A stretch of DNA of 64,000 bases, from assembly GCF_001421535.1 (NCBI RefSeq), contig NZ_LMKN01000001.1:1116001-1180000 (forward strand). The letters are read 5' to 3'. Origin of the DNA: Sphingomonas sp. Leaf20. Lineage in GTDB: Bacteria; Pseudomonadota; Alphaproteobacteria; Sphingomonadales; Sphingomonadaceae. Made by a program: the position numbers and the translations under genes. The notes beneath the pieces are model-generated. The model was given only the letters and a program-made list of their open reading frames with translations, searched no databases and was not told where the DNA came from. Below, piece after piece: positions 23,365 to 32,925 of this stretch (its first letter is position 1; each line of letters starts with the position of its first letter).

Positions 23365-24504
23365 TTATTCCGCCGCCATCTCCGGCACCAGCGCTGCGAC
23401 CGCGGCATCCGCCGCCTCGATCTCCGCCGCCTTGGCCTCGACGAGCCGAACGATGTGGTTCACCATGTCCGCGTCCTGGACATGATGGTCGGTCACCCCC
23501 GACAGATACACCATGTGCTTGCCGTTGCCGCCGCCGGTGATCCCGATATCGGTCTCGCGCGCCTCGCCCGGCCCGTTCACGACGCAGCCGAGCACGCTCA
23601 GCGACATCGGCGTGCGGATATGCTGCAACCGCTCCTCGAGCGCCTGGACGGTGCGGATCACGTCGAACCCCTGCCGCGCACAGCTCGGGCACGACACGAC
23701 GCGCACGCCGCGGTTGCGGATGCCGAGCGCCTTCAGGATCTCGAACCCGACGCGCACTTCCTCCTCGGGCTCGGCCGACAGCGAGACGCGGATCGTGTCG
23801 CCGATGCCGTACCAGAGCAGGCTGCCCATCCCTATCGCCGACTTGACCGTACCGCCGACGAACCCGCCCGCCTCGGTGATGCCGAGGTGCAGCGGGCAGT
23901 CGACCTGTTCGGCGAGCTGCTGATAGGCCGCGACCGCGAGGAACAGGTCGGACGCCTTCACCGCGACCTTGAACTCGTGGAAATCATGGTCCTGCAGCAA
24001 CTTGATGTGGTCGAGCGCCGATTCGACCAGCGCATCGGGGCACGGCTCGCCATATTTCTCGAGCAGATGCCGCTCGAGGCTCCCGCCGTTCACGCCGATC
24101 CGGATCGCGCAGCCATTGGATTTCGCCGCGTCGACGACCTCCTTCACGCGGCTCGCAGACCCGATATTGCCCGGGTTGATCCGCAGGCACGCCGCGCCCG
24201 CATCCGCCGCCTCGAGCGCGCGCTTATAGTGGAAATGGATATCCGCGACGATCGGCACGCGGCTCGCGCGGACGATCTGCTTGAGCGCGCTGGTCGATTC
24301 GACGTCGGGGCAGCTGACGCGGATGATGTCGACGCCCGCCTCTTCGCAGCGGCGGATCTGGTCGACCGTCGCCTTGATGTCGTCGGTCGGCGTGTTGGTC
24401 ATCGTCTGCACGGTGACGGGCGCATCGCCGCCGACGGGGACGTTGCCGACCATGATCTGGCGGCTCGTACGGCGGGTGATATCGCGCCAGGGACGAAGGG
24501 ACAT
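23365..24504 (-). CDS. ispG: 4-hydroxy-3-methylbut-2-enyl diphosphate synthase
   Basis: The penultimate step of the MEP isoprenoid pathway, converting MEcPP to HMBPP. The [4Fe-4S] ligands are C272 and C275 in [10 protein letters not shown]307 in [10 protein letters not shown], and E314, at the spacing of the E. coli enzyme. The N-terminal TIM-barrel part includes [19 protein letters not shown] and [11 protein letters not shown]. Length 379 aa is normal for the bacterial form. The ATG at 24504 has GAGGAA upstream. It is a single gene followed by the 212-bp tandem repeat array. Confidence 0.97.
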   Translation of the reverse strand: MSLRPWRDITRRTSRQIMVGNVPVGGDAPVTVQTMTNTPTDDIKATVDQIRRCEEAGVDIIRVSCPDVESTSALKQIVRASRVPIVADIHFHYKRALEAADAGAACLRINPGNIGSASRVKEVVDAAKSNGCAIRIGVNGGSLERHLLEKYGEPCPDALVESALDHIKLLQDHDFHEFKVAVKASDLFLAVAAYQQLAEQVDCPLHLGITEAGGFVGGTVKSAIGMGSLLWYGIGDTIRVSLSAEPEEEVRVGFEILKALGIRNRGVRVVSCPSCARQGFDVIRTVQALEERLQHIRTPMSLSVLGCVVNGPGEARETDIGITGGGNGKHMVYLSGVTDHHVQDADMVNHIVRLVEAKAAEIEAADAAVAALVPEMAAE

Positions 24505-24619
24505 GAAGATTCCTCGTGGGTTCACCGTCGTATATAGCGGCTGGACGCGGCGAGCGAAACAACGCTGGCACATGCCGTCGCACGGCCATAGGCTGCCGCA
24601 TCTCAGCGGAGCCCGATCG

Positions 24620-25141
24620 ATGACCCTGTCCCTCTACGATGCGACGATCCCCTCCAACCTCCAGGTCCTGCGCGCGCTCGACGCGCTGCTCGACAAGGCG
24701 GAAGCCTTCGCCACCGAACGCGGGATCGACCCCGCCACGCTGATCGACGCGAAGCTCGCCGACGACATGCTCCCCTTCGGCTATCAGGTGAAGTCGTGCG
24801 TCGCGCATTCGGTCGGCGGCGTCGAGGGCGTCCGCGCCGGCGTCTTCTCGCCCGACCGCAGCGCCTGGCCGACCGATTTCGCCGGGCTCCACGCCGCGGT
24901 CCAGGGCGCGATCGCGACGCTCGAGGCCTATGACCCGGCCGAGTTCGACACGCTCGCCACCGCCGCGACGAAATTCGAATTCGGCAGCTATGTCATGCCC
25001 TTCACCGGCGCGAACTTCCTGTTGTCCTTCTCGCAGCCCAATTTCTACTTCCACGCCAGCATCGCCTACGCGATCCTGCGCGCGCAGGGCGTCCCGCTCG
25101 GCAAACGTGACTTCCTCGGCGTCCCCCGCATGGCCGCCTGA
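24620..25141 (+). CDS. DUF1993 protein
   Basis: A 173-residue soluble protein of the DUF1993 family, whose fold is thought to resemble the DinB four-helix bundle. Typical segments are [29 protein letters not shown] near the start, [72 protein letters not shown] at the end. The ATG at 24620 has GGAG 8 bp upstream. It is divergent from ispG. Function is unknown. Confidence 0.88.
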   Translation: MTLSLYDATIPSNLQVLRALDALLDKAEAFATERGIDPATLIDAKLADDMLPFGYQVKSCVAHSVGGVEGVRAGVFSPDRSAWPTDFAGLHAAVQGAIATLEAYDPAEFDTLATAATKFEFGSYVMPFTGANFLLSFSQPNFYFHASIAYAILRAQGVPLGKRDFLGVPRMAA

Positions 25142-25183
25142 GCGAGAAAAACGCTCGCTCCGTACCCGCCCCGGCGAACCACC

Positions 25184-25325
25184 TCAAAATCCTCCCCCGC
25201 AAGGGGGAGGTGGCAGGCGCCAGCCTGACGGAGGGGGCGGCAAGCACGAACCCCTGTCGCGCCTCCTCCCCCTCCGACGCCTCCGGCGCCACCTCCCCCT
25301 GGCGGGGGAGGATGCAGAACCTTGA
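25184..25325. repeat. Family C inverted repeat pair (CCTCCCCCGCAAGGGGGAGG type)
   Basis: Two related elements, 25184-25240 and 25262-25325, face each other. Each has a strong CCTCCCCC/GGGGGAGG hairpin. The 241-bp gap between the DUF1993 gene and the acyltransferase gene contains no gene. Confidence 0.85.
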
Positions 25326-25382
25326 GCCCCCCCCGACCGCCCCAAGCTTGCAGCCCCGTCACCCGCCGCCTAGGGCGCTGCG

Positions 25383-26564
25383 ATGACCCGGCATTACGGC
25401 ATGGACTGGCTGCGGATCGGCGCCTTCGCCCTGCTGATCCTTTACCATATCGCGATGGTCTTCGTGCCGTGGAACTTCCATGTGAAGTCGTCGCATGTCG
25501 AGGACTGGGTGCGGCTGCCGATGCTCGCCGCCAACGCGTGGCGGCTGACGTTGCTGTTCGTCGTCTCGGGCTATGCCAGCCGCGCGCTGCTCCGCCGGTC
25601 GAGCGGCCCGGTCCGCTTCTTCGCGACGCGCTGCTACCGGCTGCTCGTGCCGCTCGGCTTCGGCCTCGTCGTCATCGTCCCCCCGCAACCCTGGGTCGAG
25701 CTCGTCACGCGGCACGGCTATACGGGCAGCTACTGGACGTTCTGGACGCACGACGCGTTCCGCTTCGCCCCGCTCGACGGGCTCTGGCTGCCTGCGTGGA
25801 ACCACCTCTGGTTCGTCGTCTATCTCTTTGTCTATACTGCGGTCCTGACGCTCGGCGTCGCGCTGGTCCGGGGCCCGCGAAGCCTGCGCAGCCACCAGAA
25901 TGTCCGCAGCCGCGGCGCACAGCGGTTGTTCGACCGCGTCTTCGGCGGCTGGCTCGTGCTGCTGCTGCCGCTCGCCTGGCTGATCTTCGTCCATGGCTGG
26001 TGGCTGCGCATGGCGGGCGAGAGCCAGGCGCTGTTCGGCGACTGGCTCGCACACGTCACCTATTTCCCCGCCTTCCTGTTCGGCTTCGGCCTCGCGCGCT
26101 CCGAACCCGCGATCGCCGCGATCGCGCGGCTGTGGAAGATCGGCGGCGGGCTCGCGCTGCTCGGCTATGCGACGATCCTCGGGATCGAGCTCGGCTGGCC
26201 CGCGGGCGTCGCCACGCCGCGCTGGGTCTATACGCCCTACGGTATCGCGCATGCGCTCGAGCAATGGGGCGGGATCGTCGCGCTGATCGGGCTCGCCGAA
26301 CGCCATTTCAACCGCGACCATCGCTGGCGGCCGATGCTGACCGAGGCGGTGTTCCCCTTCTACCTGATCCACCAGACGATCATCGTCCTCGTCATGTACG
26401 CGCTGCTCCCCGCCGGCCTGCCCGGCTGGGCGGAGTTCGTACTGCTGCTGCTCGCGACCGTCGCGGGCTGCTTCGCCTTCTACCGGATCGGCCGCAGGAT
26501 CGCCCCCTTGCGCCCGCTGATCGGGCTGCGTCTCCACCTTCGTCCCACCCCGCCAACCTTGTGA
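25383..26564 (+). CDS. Acyltransferase 3 family integral membrane protein
   Basis: A 393-residue membrane protein with about ten hydrophobic segments, typical of the Acyl_transf_3/OpgC group that acylates cell-surface glycans. The family N-terminus is visible as GMDWLRIGAFALLILYHIAMV with the conserved His, followed by RLTLLFVVSGYASRALLRR and RFFATRCYRLLVPLGFG. The end has PFYLIHQTIIVLVMYAL. The acceptor cannot be told. No good ribosome site precedes the ATG. It is followed 8 bp later by the isoaspartyl peptidase gene. Confidence 0.9.
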   Translation: MTRHYGMDWLRIGAFALLILYHIAMVFVPWNFHVKSSHVEDWVRLPMLAANAWRLTLLFVVSGYASRALLRRSSGPVRFFATRCYRLLVPLGFGLVVIVPPQPWVELVTRHGYTGSYWTFWTHDAFRFAPLDGLWLPAWNHLWFVVYLFVYTAVLTLGVALVRGPRSLRSHQNVRSRGAQRLFDRVFGGWLVLLLPLAWLIFVHGWWLRMAGESQALFGDWLAHVTYFPAFLFGFGLARSEPAIAAIARLWKIGGGLALLGYATILGIELGWPAGVATPRWVYTPYGIAHALEQWGGIVALIGLAERHFNRDHRWRPMLTEAVFPFYLIHQTIIVLVMYALLPAGLPGWAEFVLLLLATVAGCFAFYRIGRRIAPLRPLIGLRLHLRPTPPTL

Positions 26565-26572
26565 AAGCCCCC

Positions 26573-27502
26573 ATGCCCCAACCCAACTGGACCCTCGTCA
26601 TCCACGGCGGCGCGGGCAAGCTCGACCGCGAGATGCTCTCCGCCGAGCAGGATTCGGGCGCGCGCGCCGGCCTGTCGCGCGCACTCGACGCCGGCTCCGC
26701 GGTGCTTTCGGGCGGCGGCACCGCGCTCGACGCGGTCGAGGCCGCGGTCCGCGTGCTCGAGGACGATCCACACTTCAATTCGGGCCGCGGCGCGGTCTTC
26801 ACGCATGACGGCGGGATCGAGCTCGACGCCGCGATCATGGACGGCCGTACGCGCGCCGCGGGCGCGGTCGCCGCCGCCACCGCGACACGCAGCCCGGTCG
26901 GCCTCGCGCGCGCGATCCTCGACGACGGCCGCCACGTCTTCCTCGCAAGTACCGGCGCGGACGCGTTTTCGCGCGAGCACGGCCTCGAACAGGCGGGCCC
27001 GGACTGGTTCGCCACTGACGAGCGCCGCCGCCAGTTCGCCGAGCTTCAGGCGAGCGGCGACATGTTCGACGTCGACATGAAATACGGCACCGTCGGCGCG
27101 GTCGCCTGCGACACGCACGGCCATGTCGCCGCCGCCACCTCGACCGGCGGCGTCACCGGCAAGCGCTGGGGCCGGATCGGCGATTCGCCCGTCATCGGTG
27201 CCGGCACCTTCGCCGACGATCGCGCCTGTGCGGTGTCGTGCACCGGCTCGGGCGAGTTCTTCCTGCGCGTCGGCGTCGGGCACGAGATCGCCGCGCGCGT
27301 CCGCCTGACCGGCGAATCGCTTCAGGCCGCGACCGAGGCGGTCCTCGCCGAGGTCCGCGCGCTCGGCGGCACCGGCGGCGCGATCGTCGTCGCCCCCGAT
27401 GGCACCATGGCCTGGTCGTTCACCACGCCGGGCATGTACCGCGGCACCGCGTCCGCAAAGGGCGCGCGCAGCGTCGCCATCTACGCTAGTGAGCAGTCAT
27501 GA
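26573..27502 (+). CDS. Isoaspartyl peptidase / plant-type L-asparaginase
   Basis: A 309-residue Ntn-hydrolase precursor that removes isoaspartyl residues from peptides and hydrolyses asparagine. The autocleavage site is before T173 in KYGTVGAVACD, which becomes the catalytic nucleophile. Other family parts are VIHGGAGKLDRE near the start, HFNSGRGAVFTHDGGIELDAAIMDG, STGGVTGKRWGRIGDSPVIGAGTFAD and SCTGSGEFFLR. No signal peptide is seen. The stop overlaps the start of the nuclease gene by 4 bp, indicating cotranscription. Confidence 0.94.
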   Translation: MPQPNWTLVIHGGAGKLDREMLSAEQDSGARAGLSRALDAGSAVLSGGGTALDAVEAAVRVLEDDPHFNSGRGAVFTHDGGIELDAAIMDGRTRAAGAVAAATATRSPVGLARAILDDGRHVFLASTGADAFSREHGLEQAGPDWFATDERRRQFAELQASGDMFDVDMKYGTVGAVACDTHGHVAAATSTGGVTGKRWGRIGDSPVIGAGTFADDRACAVSCTGSGEFFLRVGVGHEIAARVRLTGESLQAATEAVLAEVRALGGTGGAIVVAPDGTMAWSFTTPGMYRGTASAKGARSVAIYASEQS

Positions 27503-28365
27503 TTCGCAAGTCCCTGACCGCGCTCGGCATCCTCGCCGCGACCGCGCTGACCGCCGCCCCCGCCACCGCCTATTGGGAATATGGGCATGAGACGGTCGCG
27601 CAGATCGCCTATGCCAATGTCGCGCCGCGCACAAAGGTCGCGATCCGCCGCATCCTCGCGCAGCAGGCGCTGCTCGACACCCCCGAATGCCCCGCCGGCA
27701 CGATCGAGCAGGCAAGTGTCTGGGCGGATTGCATAAAGCCGCTCAAGACCGCCGACGGCAAGTCGCGCTTCGGCTTCGCCTACAGCTGGCATTACCAGAA
27801 TGTCGATGTCTGCGCGCCGTTCGACCTGACGCCTGCCTGCAAGGACGGCGACTGCGTCTCCGCGCAGATCGACCGCGACGTGACTTTGCTCCGCGACCGC
27901 AAGACGTCGCCGCACGACCGCGTCCAGGCGCTCGCCTTCCTCATCCACTTCGTCGGCGATCTCCACCAGCCGCTCCACGCGGGCGATCGCCACGACAAGG
28001 GCGGCAACGACGTGAAGACCGATTACGGCATCTACGCCCCCGCCCGGCTCAATCTCCACTCGGTCTGGGACGGCACGCTCGCCGAACGCGCGATCTCCGC
28101 GCCACCCTCGCTCGTCCGCCGCTACCCCGCCGCCGAACGCGCGCGCATCGCCGCGGGCACCGTCGCCGACTGGAGCCGCGAAAGCTGGCAGGTCGCGCAC
28201 GACGTCACCTATGCCTCGGCTCTCGGCGGCGACGCGTGCAGCCCCGTCCCGCCGCGCGTGAAACTCGACGAAGCCACGATCGCCCGCATCGCCCCCGTCT
28301 CGCGCGAAGAAGTCCGCAAAGGCGGCCTCCGCCTGGCAAAGCTCCTAGACAAGGCGCTCAGCTAA
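27499..28365 (+). CDS. S1/P1-type zinc nuclease, exported
   Basis: A 288-residue exported nuclease cleaving single-stranded nucleic acids with a trinuclear zinc site. A signal peptide covers about residues 1-24 (ending PATA). The mature N-terminal Trp (W26) is a zinc ligand in this family, and H30 follows. Further ligands are in YSWHYQNVD and LIHFVGDLHQPLHAGDRHDKGGND, then NLHSVWDG. It overlaps the isoaspartyl peptidase gene by 4 bp. The TAA stop is immediately adjacent to a family B repeat, leaving no other space for a terminator. Confidence 0.93.
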   Translation: MIRKSLTALGILAATALTAAPATAYWEYGHETVAQIAYANVAPRTKVAIRRILAQQALLDTPECPAGTIEQASVWADCIKPLKTADGKSRFGFAYSWHYQNVDVCAPFDLTPACKDGDCVSAQIDRDVTLLRDRKTSPHDRVQALAFLIHFVGDLHQPLHAGDRHDKGGNDVKTDYGIYAPARLNLHSVWDGTLAERAISAPPSLVRRYPAAERARIAAGTVADWSRESWQVAHDVTYASALGGDACSPVPPRVKLDEATIARIAPVSREEVRKGGLRLAKLLDKALS

Positions 28366-28512
28366 AACCCCTCTCCCCTCGGGGGAGAGGGAGGGGCCCA
28401 CGCAAAGCGTGGGAGGGTGAGGGCACGAGGCTCGAGACATGGATCCCAACGCCCCCTCACCCTCCCGTCGCAAGCGCTCCTCCTTCCCTCTCCCCCAGGG
28501 GGAGAGGGAAAA
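28364..28512 (-). repeat. Family B element and related half-copy between nuclease and pal
   Basis: A full B element (28365-28436) and a second hairpin CCCTCTCCCCCAGGGGGAGAGGG (28488-28510) lie in the convergent gap between the nuclease and pal. Read on the minus strand the full copy has the terminator-like order, so it could end the tol-pal transcript. Confidence 0.85.
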
Positions 28513-28517
28513 GAGCG

Positions 28518-29045
28518 TCAGTTCAGCACGATCGTAACCGCCCGACGATTCTCCGCCCAGGCCGCATCGTCCGACCCCTGCGCCACCGGCCGCTCCGACC
28601 CATAGCTGATCGTCGTCATCCGCGACGCCGACACGCCGCGTGCAGCGAGGTAATTCTTCGCCGAATTGGCGCGCCGGTCGCCGAGCGCGAGATTATACTC
28701 ACGCGTGCCGCGCTCGTCGCAATGCCCCTCGATCGTGATCCGGACATTGGGGTTGCGCGCCAGCCACTCGGCCTGGCTGTCGAGGATCGCGCGCGCGGTC
28801 GGATCGATATCGTACATGTCGAGCGCGAAGTTGACCGTGTTGCTCTGCACCGAGCGGCGGAAATCGGCATCCGACCCGGGCACGATCGCGCCGTTTGCAC
28901 CGCCATTGGGCAGGCCGCCGGTCGGATCGACCCCCGCCGACGAATCGACCGGTGCCGGCGGCAAGGTCGCGGGCCGCTTCTTGGCGCAACCGGCGACGGC
29001 GATCAGCGCGGTCGCGCACAGCAGCGTTGTCGTGAACTTGGCCAT
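28518..29045 (-). CDS. pal: Peptidoglycan-associated lipoprotein Pal
   Basis: A 175-residue outer membrane lipoprotein that binds peptidoglycan and TolB. A lipoprotein signal ends at ALIAVAGC, so Cys20 is the lipidated residue. The OmpA-like domain includes VNFALDMYDIDPTARAILDSQAEWLA, VRITIEGHCDERGTREYNLALGDRRA and the C-terminal AENRRAVTIVLN. The ATG has a GGGAG site 8 bp upstream. It ends the tol-pal gene series, 52 bp after tolB. Confidence 0.96.
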   Translation of the reverse strand: MAKFTTTLLCATALIAVAGCAKKRPATLPPAPVDSSAGVDPTGGLPNGGANGAIVPGSDADFRRSVQSNTVNFALDMYDIDPTARAILDSQAEWLARNPNVRITIEGHCDERGTREYNLALGDRRANSAKNYLAARGVSASRMTTISYGSERPVAQGSDDAAWAENRRAVTIVLN

Positions 29046-29097
29046 GTAATCTTCTCCCGTGATCGGAACATATTCGAACATAGATTGCAGAGTCGGT

Positions 29098-30489
29098 CTA
29101 GGGTCGCAGCGGACCCCAGGCCGGATCGGACCCGTCGAGCGGCGTCGGAATCTTGCGCTCGTTGACACCCGTCAGGTCGACCGACCACAGATCCGCCTTG
29201 CCGCCGCCGCCGCGTCCGGAGCGGAAGAAGTTGATCACGCGGCCGTTCGGCGACCAGCTCGGCCCCTCGTCCTGCCAGTCGTTGGTCAGCAGCTTCTCGC
29301 CCCCGCCGCTCGGGCTCATGATCCCGATCCGGAACCCCCCGCCCAGCTTGGTGAACGCGATCAGGTCGCCGCGCGGGCTCCATACCGGCGTCGCATAGCG
29401 CCCGCCGCCGAAGCTGATCCGCTGCTGGTTCGATCCGTCGGCGTTCATGACATAGATCTGCTGCCCGCCCGACCGGTCGCTCTCGAACACGATTTTCGAT
29501 CCGTCGGGCGAATAGCTCCCGCCCGTGTCGATCCCCGGCGAATTGGTCAGCCGCTGCGGCGCACCGCCCTGCGACGACACGCGGTACACATCGGTATTCC
29601 CGCCCTGCGCCATCGAGAACAGGATGTTGCGGCCATCGGGCGAGAAGCGCGGCGCAAAGGTCAGGCTCGCATTCTGCACGACGAGCCGCTGCCGCCCGGT
29701 GCCGATGTCATAGACATAGATCGCCGGCCGGTTGTTCACATAGCTCATATACACGATCGACTGCTGGTTCGGCGCGAAGCGCGGCGTCAGCACGATCGAC
29801 TGGCCGTTGGTCAGGAACCGGTGGTTCGCACCATCCTGGTCCATGATCGCCAGCCGCTTGATGCGGCGGTTTTTGGGTCCGGTTTCCGAGACATAGACGA
29901 CGCGGCTGTCGAAATAGGCGCCCTCGCCGGTCAGTCGCGTATAGACCATGTCCGCGCATTTATGCCCCGCACGCCGCCAGTCGGACGGCGGCACGACGAA
30001 CCCCTGCCGGGTCAGCTCGGCACGCGACGACACGTCGTACAGATAGCAGCCGACCGTCAGGTTCCCGTCGCCATTTGCGCGGATGAAGCCCTGCACCAGC
30101 GCCTGCGCACCCGTGCTGCCCCAGTAGTCGAACCCCGGCGCGGTGACCTCGGGAAAGCCGATCGGCCGCAGCTGCCCGGGCGCGAGCGGCGTGAACAGCC
30201 CCGAATTGCGCAGGTCGTTGGTGACGATATCGGCGAGCTGCCGCCCGAGCACGTCGGTCGACCCCGCCGGCGTCGACACCACCGCGGAGGTCGGCATCAC
30301 CGGCACCGCGATCGGCATCGGCGCGGAGATCCCGCCCGTCACGTCGACCACCAGCCCGCCGGCCTGATCGTCTGCCGCCGGCGCGCCCGCGGGCGCTGCC
30401 TGAGGTGCCGGCGCAGTCTGTGCGTTGACGGAGGCCCCGAACATGCAGGCCATGACCCCAGCCGAGGCGAGAACCGAGCGCACCCGCAC
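29098..30489 (-). CDS. tolB: Tol-Pal periplasmic protein TolB
   Basis: A periplasmic six-bladed beta-propeller that links TolA and Pal. Segments of the amino-terminal domain (DYWGSTGAQALVQGFI) and repeated propeller motifs (TPRFAPNQQSIVYMSY, APRFSPDGRNILFS, GGSYSPDGSKIVFESDR, TPVWSPRGDLIAF, GPSWSPNGRVINFF) are clear. The GTG at 30489 gives a 463-aa product with a signal peptide ending SVNA and has GGAG 6 bp upstream. Longer frames run through a family D repeat located in the tolA-tolB gap. The start is the least certain point. Confidence 0.93.
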   Translation of the reverse strand: MRVRSVLASAGVMACMFGASVNAQTAPAPQAAPAGAPAADDQAGGLVVDVTGGISAPMPIAVPVMPTSAVVSTPAGSTDVLGRQLADIVTNDLRNSGLFTPLAPGQLRPIGFPEVTAPGFDYWGSTGAQALVQGFIRANGDGNLTVGCYLYDVSSRAELTRQGFVVPPSDWRRAGHKCADMVYTRLTGEGAYFDSRVVYVSETGPKNRRIKRLAIMDQDGANHRFLTNGQSIVLTPRFAPNQQSIVYMSYVNNRPAIYVYDIGTGRQRLVVQNASLTFAPRFSPDGRNILFSMAQGGNTDVYRVSSQGGAPQRLTNSPGIDTGGSYSPDGSKIVFESDRSGGQQIYVMNADGSNQQRISFGGGRYATPVWSPRGDLIAFTKLGGGFRIGIMSPSGGGEKLLTNDWQDEGPSWSPNGRVINFFRSGRGGGGKADLWSVDLTGVNERKIPTPLDGSDPAWGPLRP

Positions 30490-30497
30490 GCGACGCT

Positions 30498-30601
30498 CCA
30501 CCCCGGCGAAGGCCGGGGCCCGATTGGGGGACATTGCTGACAAGGGTCCGCGCATCGTTATTGAAGCCTCTCCTATTGGGCCCCGGCCTTCGCCGGGGTG
30601 G
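30498..30601. repeat. Family D inverted repeat in the tolA-tolB gap
   Basis: Two arms of CACCCCGGCGAAGGCCGGGG type face each other around GGGGGACATTGCTGACAAGG. The left edge touches the tolB ribosome site. Copies occur at 37814-37917 and 54166-54263. Confidence 0.88.
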
Positions 30602-30665
30602 CGACGCGTATGCGGCGAGCCTGAGACGCGCAAACCGCTGATCGATCGGAACATAACGGACATCC

Positions 30666-31730
30666 TCATCCGGGAAGCTTGTAGCGCAGGCTGAATTTGC
30701 TCCAGCCATTCTGCACGTCATACAGGTCGTCGGGCAAACCGCGCAGCGGCGAACAGCCGGTAAACGTCGCGATCGCCAGATCGTCGACGCGCGCGACATA
30801 GCGGCGATTCTCGTCGTCGACGCCCGCATGGTCGCTGATCGTCGGCCGCGCGGCAAGCGATCCGTCGCGATTGAGCCGCAGGTTGATCGTCACGCGGATC
30901 CGCTCCGCGCCCGGCCCCGGCGTCACCTGCCGGTTCGCGCAGGGCTGCACCTGCCGCAGGATCGCCGAGCCGATATTGGCCGCCGCCTGCGCGCCGAGCT
31001 TGGCCGCCTTGGGCGTCTCCGACTTGCTTGGCGACGGATCCGCCGACAGCCCTTTGAGGAAGTTGTCGCCAAGCCGCGACCCGCGCGGCCGCGCCGCCTT
31101 GGCGTCCGCAGTCGACCCGCTGCCCTTGCTCGTCGACGGTTTCGCCGCAGCCGAGGACGAGGACTTGGACGTGGATTTGGACGCCGACGCCTTCGACGGC
31201 GCCGCGCTCTTCGCAGGCGCGGGCTTGGCGGCAGGCTTCGCCGGCGCAGGTTTCGCCGGAGCGGGCTTGGCTGGCGCTGGCTTTGCAGGCGCGGGTTGCG
31301 GCTTGGCCACGGGCTTTGGCACCGGCGCAGGCTTCGCGACGGGCTTCGGCGGCGCCGGCTTGGGCTTGGCCACCGGTTTCGGCTCAGGCTTGGGGACAGG
31401 CTGCGGCTTGGGCGGTGCGGGTTTAGGCGGCGCCGGCTGCGGTGGCGGCGGCGCGGGATCGGGCTGCGGCGCGGGCTCGGCCTCGTCAGGCGCGGGCGGC
31501 GCGGCATCCTCGGGCGCGCCCTCATCGGGTGCGACCGACTCGGCGGGCGTCTCGGCCGATTGCGGCGCGGTCGCCTCGAGCGCCACGTCGGGGACGAGGC
31601 TGATGTCGATCGGCTGCTGCTCGACCTTCGGCAGCTCGGGCGCATCGAGAAATCCGACCGACAACAGGCCGAACAGCAGGACGTGCCCGGCGAGCGCGAC
31701 GCCCAGCCCGATCTTTTCGGAACGATCCAT
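30666..31730 (-). CDS. tolA: TolA-like envelope protein
   Basis: A 354-residue inner membrane protein spanning the periplasm. One N-terminal membrane helix (GLGVALAGHVLLFGLLSVGF) is followed by an acidic region and a long Pro/Lys/Ala-rich stretch (repeats of KPAPAKPAPA, about residues 95-180), then a Ser/Lys-rich segment. The C-terminal domain (about 245-354; SAILRQVQPCANRQV, RVTINLRLNRDGSL, AIATFTGCSPL) has paired cysteines and resembles TolA domain III. An overlapping GTG-ATG pair gives 31733 or 31730 as start. It lies 22 bp after tolR. Confidence 0.9.
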   Translation of the reverse strand: MDRSEKIGLGVALAGHVLLFGLLSVGFLDAPELPKVEQQPIDISLVPDVALEATAPQSAETPAESVAPDEGAPEDAAPPAPDEAEPAPQPDPAPPPPQPAPPKPAPPKPQPVPKPEPKPVAKPKPAPPKPVAKPAPVPKPVAKPQPAPAKPAPAKPAPAKPAPAKPAAKPAPAKSAAPSKASASKSTSKSSSSAAAKPSTSKGSGSTADAKAARPRGSRLGDNFLKGLSADPSPSKSETPKAAKLGAQAAANIGSAILRQVQPCANRQVTPGPGAERIRVTINLRLNRDGSLAARPTISDHAGVDDENRRYVARVDDLAIATFTGCSPLRGLPDDLYDVQNGWSKFSLRYKLPG

Positions 31731-31752
31731 CACGACAGGCCCGTCATCGGCA

Positions 31753-32184
31753 TCAGTTCTGGTTGCCCTCGACCGTCACCAGCGCGACGCGGTTCAGCCC
31801 GGCGCGGTTCAGTTCGCCCATCACGCGCATCACGCGCCCGTAATCGAGCTGGCGATCCGCGCGCAGCAGCACCTGCGGCTCGTTGCCGACCGCGCGGCTC
31901 GCCGCGATCGCCGCCAGCCGCACGGGCAGCGCGTCCTCGCTCACCTGGTCGGTATCGATGAACACCGCACCCGTCCCGTCCATCGAGATCTCGACCGGTT
32001 TCTGCTCCTGCTCCAGCGCCTTGGCGCGCGCGTCGGGCAGGTTCACCGGCACGCCCGCGGTCATCAGCGGCGCGGTCACCATGAAGATGATCAGCAGCAC
32101 GAGCATCACGTCGACCAGCGGCGTGACGTTGATGTCCGCCATCGGAGCACGACGACCGCGGCCGCGCGACGAGGGAAGGTTCAT
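31753..32184 (-). CDS. tolR: TolR/ExbD family proton-channel subunit
   Basis: A 143-residue partner of TolQ in the proton-driven motor. A single N-terminal membrane helix follows ADINVTPLVDVMLVLL; the Asp in PLVDVML is the conserved channel residue. The periplasmic domain has VPVNLPDARA and LLRADRQLDYGRVMRVMGELNRAGLNRVALVTV. ATG at 32184 has GAGG 5 bp upstream; a GTG at 32190 is the alternative. It lies 48 bp after tolQ. Confidence 0.95.
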   Translation of the reverse strand: MNLPSSRGRGRRAPMADINVTPLVDVMLVLLIIFMVTAPLMTAGVPVNLPDARAKALEQEQKPVEISMDGTGAVFIDTDQVSEDALPVRLAAIAASRAVGNEPQVLLRADRQLDYGRVMRVMGELNRAGLNRVALVTVEGNQN

Positions 32185-32232
32185 CGCCACCTCACGCGCC
32201 TCGCACGGGCAGCGGACACGCCCCGACGCGGC

Positions 32233-32925
32233 TCATCGCGAGCCGTCCAGCTGGCGCGACAGCGTCGCGTGGAAGCCGTCGGCGAAGCGGTTCAGGCTCG
32301 CCTCGATCCGGTTGATCCCGTGGCTGAAGCGGTTGTACGCGATCACCGCCGGAATGGCCGCGAACAGCCCGATCGCGGTCGCGAACAGCGCCTCCGCGAT
32401 CCCCGGCGCGACCACCGCCAGCGACGTGTTCTGCGCCGCCGCGATGCTCGTGAAGCTGCGCATGATCCCCCAGACGGTGCCGAACAGCCCGACGAACGGC
32501 GCCACCGATCCGACCGTCGCGAGCACGTTCAGCCGGTCCGACAGCCGGTCGATCTCGTGCGCGGTCGCCGCACCCATCGTCGTCGCCAGCCGCTCGCGCG
32601 TGCCGCTCTTGTCGATCGTGCCGCCCGCGGTCGATCGCCGCCACTCGGTCACGCCCGCCGCAAAGACGCGCGCGGACGGAAGGTCGGTCTCGCTCTCGGC
32701 CTTGTAGAACACGTCGATGTCCTCGGCCTTCCAGAAGTCGCGCTCGAACCGCACCAGTCCCTTGCGCGTCTTGCCGATCCGCCGCCAGAACGCGACGATC
32801 AGCGCCCATGTCCAGATGCTGGCGAGCAACAGCCCGATCATCACGCCCTTCACCACCCAGTCGGCCTGGAGGAACAGGTGGATCGGCGACAGCGTCGCGC
32901 TATCCATAGTCAGAACCGGATTCAT
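32233..32925 (-). CDS. tolQ: TolQ proton-channel subunit
   Basis: A 230-residue MotA/TolQ/ExbB family protein with three membrane helices: one near residues 18-45 (WVVKGVMIGLLLASIWTWALI) and two in the second half (LNVLATVGSVAPFVGLFGTVWGIMRSF and GIAEALFATAIGLFAAIPAVIAYN). Together with TolR it forms the proton channel that energises TolA for outer membrane constriction at division. The gene overlaps ybgC by 4 bp at its start, the usual order in tol-pal operons. Confidence 0.96.
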   Translation of the reverse strand: MNPVLTMDSATLSPIHLFLQADWVVKGVMIGLLLASIWTWALIVAFWRRIGKTRKGLVRFERDFWKAEDIDVFYKAESETDLPSARVFAAGVTEWRRSTAGGTIDKSGTRERLATTMGAATAHEIDRLSDRLNVLATVGSVAPFVGLFGTVWGIMRSFTSIAAAQNTSLAVVAPGIAEALFATAIGLFAAIPAVIAYNRFSHGINRIEASLNRFADGFHATLSRQLDGSR

